Position numbers and translations under genes: made by a program. A stretch of 64,000 nt of DNA from Rhodospirillaceae bacterium (GTDB lineage: Bacteria > Pseudomonadota > Alphaproteobacteria > Dongiales > Dongiaceae), in NCBI GenBank assembly GCA_016712715.1, contig JADJQM010000002.1:372001-436000 (forward strand), given 5' to 3'. Shown in pieces: positions 37,169 to 46,928 of the stretch. The notes below the pieces were generated by a model that was not told the DNA's origin, searched no databases, and was given only the letters and a program-made list of their open reading frames with translations. The number at the start of each line of letters is the position of its first letter. Position 1 is the first letter of the stretch.

Positions 37169-38800
37169 ATGAAATCATGGGGATTGCCGCTGCTGCTGGC
37201 GACCCTGGCCACCATCGGCCTGTGGGCGCTGCTGGGGCGCGCGGTCGATCTGCCGCCGGCGCCGGAACCGAAGCTCCATTGCGTGAGCTACACGCCCTTC
37301 CGCGGCGACCAGACACCTTATGACCAGAGCCTCGTCATCCCGCGCTGGCAGATCGAGGAGGATCTCAGGCAGCTGCAGCCGATCACCAATTGCGTGCGCA
37401 TCTATGCGGTCGACCAGGGCCTCGACCAGGTCGTGCCGATCGCCGAGCAGCTGGGCATGCAGGTGCTGCTCGGCATCTGGATCAGCAGCGAGCCGGCGAA
37501 GTTCGAGCCGCAGATTGTCCGCACCATCGAGCTTGCCAACGCGCACCGCGCCACGGTGAAGGCGATCATCGTCGGCAATGAGGTACTGTTGCGCGGCGAG
37601 CAGAGCGGCGAGACGCTGGCGGCACTGGTCACCCGCGTCAAGCAGGCGACGGGCCTGCCGACAACTTACGCCGATGTCTGGGGCTTCTGGCAGAAGGCGC
37701 CGCCGGTGCTGGCGGAGAGCGTCGATTTCCTCACCATCCATATCCTGCCTTACTGGGAGGATGATCCGGCACCCTCAACGGACGCCGTGGTGCATCTCGA
37801 ATATGTCATGGGCGAGATGCAGCGACAGTTTCCCGGCCGCCGCCTGATGATCGGCGAAACCGGCTGGCCCTCGGCCGGCCGTGCCCGCGAGGATGCCGTC
37901 CCCAGCATCGTTGACCAGGCGCGGTATCTCCGCGACTTCCTGGTCTATGCCAAGGCGCATGAGCTCGATTACAATTTCATTGAGGCCTATGACCAGCCGT
38001 GGAAGCGCCATCAGGAAGGTGCCGTGGGCGGCTATTGGGGCCTGTTCGATGCGGCCCGCCAGGCGAAGTTCGACTGGTTCACGCCGGTCAGCAATCACCC
38101 CAACTGGCCGATGCTCGCGGGCCTCTCGGTGCTGATCGGGTTGATCAGTCTCGCCCTTGCCCGGCCGCGCGCCGAGAACCTGCCGGCCGCTTCGGTCTTT
38201 TCCGCCGCCGCCATGGCCGGCGGCGTGCTCATGGTGCTGGAAGCGGAGCGGGCGCTGCTCATTGCCGTTTCCTATTGGGACATGGCAGTGGAGGCCCTGC
38301 TGCTGCTGCAGGCCGCCGTCATCCTCATCGTGGTCCTGCGCCAGGGCAGCCAACTCGACAAGGCCCCGAGCTTTGCCGAGGCGCCCTTGCGCGACGCGGT
38401 TGCCTGGCTGAAGGCGATGGACAATGACCCCATTCCCTTGGGCGGCCTGTTGCGCCTGTTGGTGCTGGTGGGTGCCGCCACCGTCGGCCTGGCGCTCGCC
38501 TTCGACGGGCGCTATCGCGGCTTTCCGCTCGCGGCCTATGCATTTCCGGCTGTGGCCTTCGTCCTGCTGCAGATCCGTCGCGGCAGTTTCCTGCGGCCCG
38601 ATCCGGCGGGAACCGAGGAGCGTGTCCTGTCGCTGATCTTCGTGGCCTCTGCCCTCTACATCGCCTGGGCCGAGGGCCCGCTCAACTGGCAGGCACTTGC
38701 CTGGTGCGGCGTGCTGCTGCTCTTTGCGCTCGGCACCGCCGGTGCGTGGCGCGGCCGGCGGGTAGCTGGAATCAGCGCCGGACCAGGCGCATCAGGCTGA
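37169..38800 (+). CDS. ndvC: NdvC-like membrane protein with GH17 domain
   Basis: A 543-residue protein. N-terminal TM (about residues 5-23), a GH17 domain (about 35-300) with E138 in VGNEVLLRG and E230 in GETGWPS, then about six to eight membrane helices to the end and no GT domain. It follows the GH17-GT2 gene by 13 bases on the same strand. In Bradyrhizobium a similar ~60-kDa NdvC is needed for beta-1,6 linkages; the parallel function is inferred from layout. ATG 37169 was chosen because the upstream part of the frame overlaps ndvB. Confidence 0.83.
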   Translation: MKSWGLPLLLATLATIGLWALLGRAVDLPPAPEPKLHCVSYTPFRGDQTPYDQSLVIPRWQIEEDLRQLQPITNCVRIYAVDQGLDQVVPIAEQLGMQVLLGIWISSEPAKFEPQIVRTIELANAHRATVKAIIVGNEVLLRGEQSGETLAALVTRVKQATGLPTTYADVWGFWQKAPPVLAESVDFLTIHILPYWEDDPAPSTDAVVHLEYVMGEMQRQFPGRRLMIGETGWPSAGRAREDAVPSIVDQARYLRDFLVYAKAHELDYNFIEAYDQPWKRHQEGAVGGYWGLFDAARQAKFDWFTPVSNHPNWPMLAGLSVLIGLISLALARPRAENLPAASVFSAAAMAGGVLMVLEAERALLIAVSYWDMAVEALLLLQAAVILIVVLRQGSQLDKAPSFAEAPLRDAVAWLKAMDNDPIPLGGLLRLLVLVGAATVGLALAFDGRYRGFPLAAYAFPAVAFVLLQIRRGSFLRPDPAGTEERVLSLIFVASALYIAWAEGPLNWQALAWCGVLLLFALGTAGAWRGRRVAGISAGPGASG

Positions 38801-39131
38801 GCAGCAGGCCGAAAGCGGCGGGACCTGCATTGTAGAGACTGAGCCCGGCGGCACCCGCCACCAATCCCAGCACGATGGTCCAGCGCCAGCCGAACAGCAT
38901 GGCGAGCGCGCCGCCGATCATGGCCGCCCAACTCCACCCGTTCCATTGATTGACCATGATGAGGAGCTGCCGCGCGCTGCAATACCAGGCGGGCTCGGCG
39001 CCTTGGCACATGAGGCCGATCGGCGTCGATTCGATCAACCCATAGCGGGCGTAGATGGCCGTGCCGAGCGCTGCCAGGGTCAGCAGCAGCCAGGGCCAGA
39101 GTTGGCGCAGGGGATCGGACAGGGTGGTCAT
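38772..39131 (-). CDS. Small membrane protein converging on ndvC
   Basis: A 119-residue protein with three hydrophobic segments: about residues 12-30, 60-85 and 86-115. A loop between the first two holds two cysteines and a Trp/Tyr-rich motif (MCQGAEPAWYCSARQ), possibly disulfide-bonded outside the membrane. It overlaps the 3' end of ndvC by 29 bases on the opposite strand. No family recognised. ATG 39131 was chosen over a TTG at 39149. Confidence 0.65.
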   Translation of the reverse strand: MTTLSDPLRQLWPWLLLTLAALGTAIYARYGLIESTPIGLMCQGAEPAWYCSARQLLIMVNQWNGWSWAAMIGGALAMLFGWRWTIVLGLVAGAAGLSLYNAGPAAFGLLLSLMRLVRR

Positions 39132-39239
39132 GGGCGGCGCGACCTTCAAGGGACGGAAGTCCCCATTTAGGCCGAGCGCGATATCAGCAGCAAGCGCCGA
39201 TATCGCCGATTCGGTGCCGTCGGCGGGGCCGGAGCCGGG

Positions 39240-40936
39240 CTATTGCCGCATGAAGAGCTTGAAATCGCCGATCGTGAGCGGTTTGGCGATCAGATAGCCC
39301 TGAGCGATATCGCACCCCGCCTGACGCAGGACCTCGAACTGTTCGGTCGTCTCGACCCCTTCGGCCACGGTGACGAGGCCAACCGCATGGGCAAGGTCGA
39401 TGACGCTTTCAACGATCTTGCGATCGATCTGGTTGGTGGTCATGCCGCGCACGAAACTCTGGTCGATCTTGACGCCATCGAGGGGAAAGGACCGGATATA
39501 GGAGAGCGAGGAATAGCCGGTACCGAAATCATCCACCACCACGCTGACGCCGAGATCACGCAGATTGCTGGTGACCTTGGCGGCAAAATCCAAGTCAAGC
39601 ACCACCGAGGTCTCGGTGATCTCCACTTCCAGCGACGCGGGTGGCACGTCATGCCGCTTCAGCGCCGCCTGGACGCGATCGACGAAGTTGCTGTGCAGTT
39701 CGGCGCCCGAGGCATTGACGGCGATTTTGGTGGCCAACCCCTCCTCGGAAAGAGCGTGGCTGCTCGCGGCGGCATTGTTGAAACCCAATCGCTGACGCGG
39801 TCGACAAATCCGGTCCTCTCAACGATCGGAATGAACAGTCCGGGTGCAATCAGGCCGCGTTCAGGGCTTTGCCAGCGAATGAGGGCTTCGGCGCCAACCA
39901 GCTTGCGGTCCTTCATGCGCACCTTGGGCTGGAAAGCCAGGAACAGTTGATGTTCGTCGATCGCTCGGCCGATATTGTTCTCGATATACTCCATGATGCG
40001 CAGTCGATCGCAAATCGGGTCATCGACCCGAACGACGTTGCGGCCACCATCGCGCCGTGCGAACCGCAGGGCCAGCAGGGCATCGTCCAGCATATTGCTG
40101 GAAGACCGCGCATCGCCGACATGGTACTCCGCGATGGCAATGGATGAGGTGATCGGCAGGCGTATGCCGGTAACCTCAAGCGTTGTGTCGACAAGAGATC
40201 CGACGCGCTGGCTGATCTTGTCCCAATCGTGAGATCCTTCGACCAGCAAAGCGAACACATCGCTTTCCAACTGGAACAGACGCGAGGGTAGCCCTCCCGA
40301 ACTGGCACCGAAGGTCTCAAGATAGTTTTCGAGCACGCGCTGCGCCACCAAGCTGCCGAATTGCGGCGTCAACCGGTGATAGGCATCAATGCTGGCCAGC
40401 ACCAGCAGGCAGTCGGGGAGATTCGGATCGACGAGCAACTCATGCAGGTTCTGGCCGCTGGGGAGCACCGCTGCGGAGATACCGTTGGTCAGGAAATCGG
40501 CCAGCTGGCGCTCGAGCTGCTGCGCGTGACTGTTGAGGCGGCGGCGCGAGCGCGACACGCTCTCCAGCCTTGCTCTCACCGTGGTCAGCAGGAGATCGAA
40601 ATCGATCGGCTTTACCAGGTAATCATCCGCACCGAGGCTGCGACCCTTGATGAGATCGCTTTTCTCGCCATACGCGGTGAGGAAGATGAACGGGACGTCG
40701 GCATGTTCTTCATCGCTGGCCCGGACCTGTTCCAGAACCCCAAGTCCGGTCATCCGTGGCATGTTGATGTCGCACAGGACGATGTCCGGTCGCAATGTGG
40801 TGATCGCCATCAGGGCATCCTCACCATTGCTGGCCTCGATCACTTCGTAACCAGCATCGCGCAGTTCCTGGACGATGTCCCGGCGCAGTTCCGGTTCATC
40901 TTCCGCGCACAGGATGGTCATCGTGCTGGCCGTCAT
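39240..40936 (-). CDS. Response regulator with degenerate GGDEF and EAL domains, frameshifted at 39781-39783
   Basis: REC domain at residues 5-125, with phospho-acceptor D56 in LCDINMP and the T and K switch residues in FLTAYG and LVKPID. Then a GGDEF-like domain with the motif lost (ESDVF in its place). Then EAL with EALIRW, NASGAEL, EITETSV, DDFGTGYSS, KIDQSF and AEGVET all intact, so c-di-GMP hydrolysis is likely. The frame breaks after DRVSDWV and continues in the next register with NNAAASSHALSEEG. One T missing from the TTTT expected in the coding strand (AAA at 39781-39783 on the plus strand) explains this. Repaired length 565. ATG 40936 has GGGAG 7 bases before it. Confidence 0.88.
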
Positions 40937-41032
40937 GCTCAATCTCCCATTGGTCTGCCGACGCGGTCGGCATCATCTTGCGCCGCGCCGGTGAACAAGC
41001 TGTTAACCCTGACGTCCAAGCGGCCGCGCCAT

Positions 41033-42538
41033 CTATCGCGCGGTGACGCTCGTCGTTGCTGCATCGACGCTTTCCATCTCCGATAGGTCCCGAACCGGCA
41101 GGGCGAAGGTAAAGGTGGTCCCTTGATGGACTTTTGAACTGACGCGAATGGTGCCGTTATGGAGTTCGACGAATTTGCGCACCAGATCCAGACCCAATCC
41201 CGTGCCAGGAATGCCGGCCGAGGTCGAGGCGCGGAAGAACACCTCGAACAGGTTGGGTATTTCTACCTCCGGAATACCGACACCCTGATCGGAAACTGAA
41301 ATCTCGACAGCATCTCCGGCGCGGGTCGAGCCGATATGGACCTCACCCCCTTCCGGAGAATATTTGACGGCGTTCGACAGCAGGTTGACCAGGATCTGGG
41401 TCATCAGGCGCTCATCACCGTAAAAGGAGACGGGCACGGCCCGCAGGTCCTCGGTAAACCTGTGATGCGGCGAGATGTCGCGCTGCTGCTTGATGATCTT
41501 GGCGAGGTGTAGCTGCAGATTGAACAGCGCCGGGTTGAAGGCGGTCTTGCCATCTTCGGTGCGACCGGCTTCAAGCATCGTCTCGATCAGATTGCCCATG
41601 CGGGCGACGGTATGGCGAATCCCGTCGACACGCTCGATCACTTCTTCGCGCGGCATGCTGTCGAGTTTCCGGAGGATGCGCTGGGCCGAGCTGTCGATAA
41701 TGGCGAGTGGGGTACGGAATTCATGCGACGCCATGGAGACGAAGCGACGCTGTAGTCGCCCGGTGCGCTGCTCTTCCTCCAGCGCACGCTGCAAGGCCCA
41801 GCGCTTTGCTTCGGCCTCGCCCTCGGCATGGATGCGGGCGGCCTTCAATTCCTCAGCCGACATGACGAGGTGTCGCCGCTGGCGGTCGAGGCGGTAAAGC
41901 CCGATGAAGGCCACGGCCCCGAAGGCAATGAGCAGGATCAGCTGGAAGGCAAGATTGGCGACTTCATAGACCTGCAGCGAGGTGAGATCGTCCCGCATCT
42001 TGCCCAGCCGTGCGGAATCGGCTTCGACGGCCTTGGCCGCCAGTTCATCAAGGTCCTTGGCAAATCTGTCATCCAAAGTATCCAAGGCGGCTATGGCCGG
42101 AAAATTGAAGGTCTTGGTGGCAGCCAGCCTGGTATCGGTCTCTGCGATCACCCGCTTCAAGAACGGCAGGACCGATTGATAGATGGACGTTTCTTCCATG
42201 TTCTGACGGTAGGTACCGTGGTCAACAAGGTTGACCCGGCTGACGAAAATCTCGTAGCGCTTGCGCAGGGCCTTGTCCCAGTCGACGTCCAGCTCGCTCA
42301 AGTCATGATCGCGCGGACCGTCCAGCGTCATCGTCAGCCGGTAGTATTCAACGCGCAGCTGGTTAAACGCCCAGGTGAAATTCTCACTGCCGGACTGCGT
42401 GATCGATTGGACGATTCGCTCTCGCTTCACGAACAAAAGGCCGGAGGTGACGATACAGCCAATGAGGCTGGCCAGCATCAGCGCAAGGGTGATGCTGAGT
42501 GGGTTCCATGGCCGCTTGTCGATGATGCTACGGAGCAT
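41033..42538 (-). CDS. Membrane sensor histidine kinase
   Basis: A 501-residue kinase. TM1 about residues 15-38, a helical periplasmic sensor of about 155 residues, TM2 about 195-215, a coiled linker rich in Glu/Arg, then HisKA (SMASHEFRTPLAII) and HATPase_c (N box NLLSNAVKYSP, G1 VSDQGVGIP, G2 GTGLGLDLV). It lies between a secreted SUOX-fold protein and a REC-EAL protein on the same strand, so it probably phosphorylates the latter. Confidence 0.92.
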   Translation of the reverse strand: MLRSIIDKRPWNPLSITLALMLASLIGCIVTSGLLFVKRERIVQSITQSGSENFTWAFNQLRVEYYRLTMTLDGPRDHDLSELDVDWDKALRKRYEIFVSRVNLVDHGTYRQNMEETSIYQSVLPFLKRVIAETDTRLAATKTFNFPAIAALDTLDDRFAKDLDELAAKAVEADSARLGKMRDDLTSLQVYEVANLAFQLILLIAFGAVAFIGLYRLDRQRRHLVMSAEELKAARIHAEGEAEAKRWALQRALEEEQRTGRLQRRFVSMASHEFRTPLAIIDSSAQRILRKLDSMPREEVIERVDGIRHTVARMGNLIETMLEAGRTEDGKTAFNPALFNLQLHLAKIIKQQRDISPHHRFTEDLRAVPVSFYGDERLMTQILVNLLSNAVKYSPEGGEVHIGSTRAGDAVEISVSDQGVGIPEVEIPNLFEVFFRASTSAGIPGTGLGLDLVRKFVELHNGTIRVSSKVHQGTTFTFALPVRDLSEMESVDAATTSVTAR

Positions 42539-42577
42539 ATCCTAGGGCATCGCTCTTTGCACGATGCCTCGGTCGAT

Positions 42578-43093
42578 CTATTTCAACGTCAGCTGGTCCA
42601 CCTGCCAAACCGAGCGGGTGTAATAGATGTCATGCCGCAGCTTGGCATCCGAGTCATACGGATAGACGATGAAAATCGGGCCCTTGTCGCGAATCGACAG
42701 GACCTCGCCATTGATCCGCGTTGCCAGGATGACGCCGAAGTCAGCAGCGTCGGCGGCCGGCAGATCGGCGGAATAATCGTTGAGCGCGTGAGCCGTGATG
42801 TCGGCGCCTTGCGCACCCACAGCCGCGAGGACGTGCGAGAGCAGCGGACCGCTGAAAGTCTGGACGCCGTCATACCAGGGCGTCGCGGTCTTGATTTCAG
42901 TCTGGGGCATGGCGTCGAGTTCCGCCAAGGTATAGGTGACACTCGGTCCCTTGCTGATAGCGCCATCGACTGTGAGGATCGGATCCTCCGCTGCGGCGGT
43001 TGCAACCTGCAGCCCAAGCGCCAGCCATGCCGCCAAGAGGCCAGCAGACAGGATACGTGGAGCGATCGATAAGCAGTTGGAGATAGGCTTCAT
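42578..43093 (-). CDS. Secreted SUOX-fold (molybdopterin-binding-like) protein without cysteine
   Basis: A 171-residue protein. The N-terminal signal peptide (ILSAGLLAAWLALGLQVATAAA) is followed by a domain resembling the sulfite-oxidase molybdopterin-binding fold (TPWYDGVQTFSGPLLSHVLA, PIFIVYPYDSD). The mature part has no cysteine, so it cannot supply the Cys that ligates Mo in true enzymes. A binding or sensory role is therefore more likely than catalysis. It is first in a probable operon with the kinase (40-base gap) and the EAL regulator. Confidence 0.75.
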   Translation of the reverse strand: MKPISNCLSIAPRILSAGLLAAWLALGLQVATAAAEDPILTVDGAISKGPSVTYTLAELDAMPQTEIKTATPWYDGVQTFSGPLLSHVLAAVGAQGADITAHALNDYSADLPAADAADFGVILATRINGEVLSIRDKGPIFIVYPYDSDAKLRHDIYYTRSVWQVDQLTLK

Positions 43094-43445
43094 GTCTCAT
43101 GCCTTGTGCGAGTGAAGATGCTTCAGGTTAAGGCCCGAACATTACTAAAGGATTTAGGCTCGGGACAAAGATGGTCGCGGGACAAAGATGGTCGCGGGAC
43201 AAAGATGGTCTCAGGGATGTGCCCAGGGATGTGCTCAGGACGTGCTCAGGCAGCACTCTTGTCATATCCGCCTGTCGAGCTCAGTTCACTCGATATGACA
43301 GAAAACAAATTCGTATTGACAGTTTGCAAGAAAACTGGCGAAGCTTGCAGGAACGTATTCGCACCTCCTGGGCGACTTTGAGCGCATCGGCAGGTGACAA
43401 GAATGCGACGAGGCTAGGGCAGGTCTGCGGACCGAAACGAGGAAC
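43094..43445. other. 352-base divergent intergenic region with minisatellites
   Basis: Separates the minus-strand signalling operon from rpiR. Apart from the tandem repeats at 43161-43246, there is an AT-rich patch near 43275-43340 that could hold the rpiR promoter. No gene seen. Confidence 0.6.
43161..43246 (+). repeat. Compound minisatellite: 3 x 17 bases then ~3 x 12 bases
   Basis: Units CGGGACAAAGATGGTCG at 43161-43177 and 43178-43194, and with one change at 43195-43211. Immediately after come CAGGGATGTGCC (43212-43223), CAGGGATGTGCT (43224-43235) and the shortened CAGGACGTGCT (43236-43246). Two unrelated tandem arrays lie back to back. Confidence 0.92.
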
Positions 43446-44324
43446 ATGGCTGATTCCGTACGCGAGCGCCTGGCGGCTTGCCTGGAAAGCGCGACCAAGG
43501 CCGAGAAGGCCATCGCAAGCTTTATGCTCGCCAATATCAATGGCTTGCCCTTCGAAACCGCCGCCACCCTGGCGGCAAAGGTCGGGGTGAGCGAACCCAC
43601 GGTCGGCCGCTTCTGTCGCGCCATCGGCTATCAGCATTTCAAGGATCTGAAGGCAGACCTCAAGGCCGATATCGGCGACAAGCCGTGGCTGATCGGCGAC
43701 CGGTTGAAGGATTACCGCGAGCGCAGCCGCAAGGGCGATGACGAGTTGGCGCGCGGGCTGGAGATGGAAATCGCCGCTTTGGTCAGCAATTACGAGCTGG
43801 CGCACAGCAAGGAATGGAAGCGCGCGGTGAAACGCCTGGCGCGCTTGCCGGATATCCATGTGGCGGGCTTCCAGACCGAACGGGGCCTGGCGCAATATCT
43901 GGTCAACCAGCTGCAATATGTCCGCCCCGGCGTGCATCTCCTCGACCTTGCCGGTGGCAATTTTTCGGAGCTGCTGCTGGCCGATCCGAAGAAGGTCGGC
44001 CTGGTCCTCATCGAGGGTCGGCGCTATTCGCGTCTCGCAAAAGTGCTCGCGGCGGAGGCCAGGGCTGCCGGGATCCCCACGACGCTCATCACCGATGCCT
44101 ATTGCGATTGGGGTCGCGACCTGGTCGACGAGATGTTCGTGGTGCCGACCGACATCAACCAGTTCTGGGATTCGACGGCACCGGTCGCGAGCCTGATCGC
44201 CCTTCTCATCAACAGCATCTTCAACGAGCTCGGCCCCTCGGTCGAGACGCGCATGAACCGCGTGTCGGCTCTCTACAGCCGATTCACCGGCTATGTCGGA
44301 GACACGTCCGGCCCACTTTCCTGA
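43446..44324 (+). CDS. MurR/RpiR-family transcriptional regulator
   Basis: A 292-residue regulator. HTH_6 domain at residues 1-77 (AATLAAKVGVSEPTVGRFCR), SIS-type sugar-phosphate or ligand-binding domain about 120-250. RpiR proteins usually respond to phosphorylated sugars or amino-sugar derivatives, and many control nearby peptide or amino-acid catabolism. It lies 50 bases upstream of the substrate-binding gene on the same strand, so it probably controls the transport operon. Confidence 0.9.
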   Translation: MADSVRERLAACLESATKAEKAIASFMLANINGLPFETAATLAAKVGVSEPTVGRFCRAIGYQHFKDLKADLKADIGDKPWLIGDRLKDYRERSRKGDDELARGLEMEIAALVSNYELAHSKEWKRAVKRLARLPDIHVAGFQTERGLAQYLVNQLQYVRPGVHLLDLAGGNFSELLLADPKKVGLVLIEGRRYSRLAKVLAAEARAAGIPTTLITDAYCDWGRDLVDEMFVVPTDINQFWDSTAPVASLIALLINSIFNELGPSVETRMNRVSALYSRFTGYVGDTSGPLS

Positions 44325-44374
44325 AGACTGATCGATCCCAGCAACAACCAACAACTTAAAAAACGGAGGCTTCC

Positions 44375-45971
44375 TTGAAATACCAATTGCGCAAAGCATT
44401 CCCTCGTCAGCGGCACGGCGCTGATGACCCTGGCCGGGGCCACCTTCGGCGCCGCAAACCTTGCCTGGTCGCAGGAAGCGACCTTCGTCATGAGCACCAA
44501 TGAAGTCGGTGCGCCCACCTACAACCCGGTCAAGGCGACCATGCTCAACGCCGCCACGTCGATGATCTTCGACCGGCTGGTGGTGCAGGATGCCGATCAG
44601 AGCTTCCATCCGCATCTGGCCGAATCCTGGGAAGAAGCGCCCGATGGCATGCAGTGGATCTTCCACCTGAAGCAGGGCGTCACCTTCCACAATGGCGAGC
44701 CGTTCAACGCCGCCGCCATCGCCGCCTGGATCCCGAGCTTCACCGGCACCGACAACGAATACATGGTCGGCGCCATCGACAAGGTCGAAGTGGTCGACGA
44801 TTACACCGTCAAATTCGTGATGAAGCATCCGGAACCCAACCTGCTGTTCAACTTCTCGAGCGCCTTCATGGGCATCCCGGCGCCGAAGGCCTATAAGGAT
44901 CTTGGCGACAATTTCGGCGTGACCCAGGCCATCGGCACCGGCCCCTTCAAGCTGGAGAGCTTCGCCGTCGGCCAGGAAACCGTGCTGGTCCGCAATGAGG
45001 ATTACAAATGGGGCTCGGAACTCTCCGACAACAAGGGCCCGGCCAAGATCGAGAAGCTGACCTTCCGTGAAATCCCGGAAGAATCGACTGCTTTCCTTGA
45101 GCTGAAGACCGGCGGTGTCGACCTGCTGCTGGGCGTGCCGACCGACTTCCTTGGCGAGCTCAAGAAGGAAGCGAATGTCCAGGTCCTGACCATGCCGGGC
45201 CTCGATGTCGCCTATATGCCGATGAACGTGACCAGCGCGCCCTTCGACGATATCAAGGTGCGCGAGGCGACCGCCTTTGCCATCAACCAGAAGGAAATCC
45301 TGGCCAGCATCTATGGCGGCGTCGGATCGGAAGCGCATAACTTCCTCATCAGCGCGCTGCCGGAATCCGAGATCGATCCGAAGCTCAACATCTCCTACGA
45401 TCCGGAACGTTCGGCCAAGATGTTCGACGAGGCCGGCTGGAAGATGGGTGCCAACGGCATCCGCGAGAAGGACGGCAAGCCGCTCACCGTGAAACTGTGG
45501 ACGCAGTCCGATACCGAATTCAAGCGCTTGACCGAAGCAGTCCAGGCGCAGTTGAAGGCGGTCGGCATGAATGCCGAGATCACGGTGTTCGATTCCAGCG
45601 CCATCAAGGATCAGTACAAGAAGCTGACCGAGCATCAGCTGGCGGTGCGTTCCTACAATTGGAACAATGCCGATATCATCGAATGGTTCTTCAGCGGCGA
45701 GCGTCTGGGCTATCCCAACATCTCGATGTGGAACGATCCCAAGGGCGAAGAGCTCAAGACCAAGGCCATGACCCAGTCGAAGACGCAGGAAGAGCGTATC
45801 GCCAATTTCAAGGCCTATCATGAGTATGTCATGTCGCAGTTCGTCTTCGCGCCGATCTACCAGCCGGTGCAGAATGTCGGCTACAACAAGGAACGCCTGA
45901 AGCTGCCCGAGAAGATCCGTGCAACACAGATCGAATCGACCTCGGTGCTCGACATGGAAGTCGTCGAGTAG
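44375..45971 (+). CDS. Peptide ABC transporter substrate-binding protein, frameshifted at 44401-44403
   Basis: SBP_bac_5 family (DppA/OppA). The likely start is TTG 44375, 5 bases after a perfect GGAGG (44365-44369). The signal peptide reads KYQLRKAF and, in the next frame, LVSGTALMTLAGATFGAA. One surplus C in CCC (44401-44403) separates the two. The mature part shows the family start TYNPVKATMLNAATSMIFDRL, and TFHNGEPFNAAAI. Repaired length is 531 residues, normal for the family. If the break is real, an internal ATG at 44424 would lack the start of the signal peptide. No lipobox seen, so it is likely a soluble periplasmic protein. First gene of the transporter. Confidence 0.9.
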
Positions 45972-46001
45972 AACTGGCTGCGTTAACGGGAGAAGACCGG
46001 G

Positions 46002-46928
46002 ATGCTGAGTTACATTGTGCGGCGGCTGTTGCTGCTGATCCCGGTCTTCTTCACCGTTTCCATCATCATCTTCGGCATCATCCATCTGGTGCCGGGTGAC
46101 CCGATCGACAATCTGGTGCGGATCGGATCGAGTCCGGAACAGAAGGCCATCATCACCGCCCGCTACGGGCTCGATAAGCCGCTGGTCGAGCAATACCTGC
46201 TGTGGCTGGGCAAGATGGCGCAAGGCGATCTCGGCGACGCCATCGTCATGCGGCGTCCGGTGGTCGACCTCCTCGCCCAGAACATTCCCTTCAGCCTGCG
46301 CCTCGGTGGCGCGGCACTCCTCTTTTCGACGTTGCTCGGCATCGCCGCCGGGACCCTTGCCGCCATCAACAAGGACAGCAAAATCGACCAGAGCGTCATG
46401 GCCGGCATCCTGGTCGGCTCGACGCTCCCCAGTTTCTGGCTGGGCCTGCTGCTGATGCTGCTCTTTTCGGTCCAGCTCGGCTGGCTGCCGGTGTCAGGTG
46501 CCCGCACCTGGCAGGCCCTCATCCTGCCGGTGCTCACCATCGGTCTGGGCGGCACGGCCCTGGTCGCCCGCGTGACCCGCGTCGCCATGCTGGAGACGAT
46601 GCAGAAGGATTTCGTGCTGCTGCTCCATGCCAAGGGATTGCCGGCGCGCCGCATCCAGCTCCGCCATGTGCTGCGCCACGCACTCATGCCGGTTGTCACG
46701 ATCCTGGGATTGCGCATCGGCTGGATCCTGGGCGGCGCCGTCACGGTCGAATTCGTCTTTGCCCGGCCCGGCCTTGGCACGCTGCTCATCAAGGCGCTCA
46801 ACCAGCATGACTATCCGGTGATGCAAGGCTGCCTGCTGATGCTGGCCATCGCCGTCATGCTGGGCACGCTGATCGGCGATCTGGTGCAGGCGGCAATGGA
46901 CCCCCGCGTACGGCACGCCATGACATGA
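46002..46928 (+). CDS. Peptide ABC transporter permease (DppB-like)
   Basis: A 308-residue inner-membrane permease of the DppB/OppB type, six membrane helices. The N-terminus MLSYIVRRLLLLIPVFFTVS is typical. The EAA loop is seen around LLHAKGLPARRIQLRHVLRHA. Overlaps the next permease gene by 4 bases. Confidence 0.93.
   Translation: MLSYIVRRLLLLIPVFFTVSIIIFGIIHLVPGDPIDNLVRIGSSPEQKAIITARYGLDKPLVEQYLLWLGKMAQGDLGDAIVMRRPVVDLLAQNIPFSLRLGGAALLFSTLLGIAAGTLAAINKDSKIDQSVMAGILVGSTLPSFWLGLLLMLLFSVQLGWLPVSGARTWQALILPVLTIGLGGTALVARVTRVAMLETMQKDFVLLLHAKGLPARRIQLRHVLRHALMPVVTILGLRIGWILGGAVTVEFVFARPGLGTLLIKALNQHDYPVMQGCLLMLAIAVMLGTLIGDLVQAAMDPRVRHAMT

Noticed and set aside
43161..43246. Short direct repeats considered as a CRISPR array
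   Set aside because: The units are contiguous with no spacers, and no cas gene is nearby.
43281..46223. Long antisense frames over real genes, including 43281-46223, 34504-36621, 49243-51120, 22642-24456, 12520-14088 and 5140-6609
   Set aside because: Each lies opposite a gene with clear family motifs and reads as a composition shadow (His/Arg/Asp-rich, no motifs, no ribosome site).
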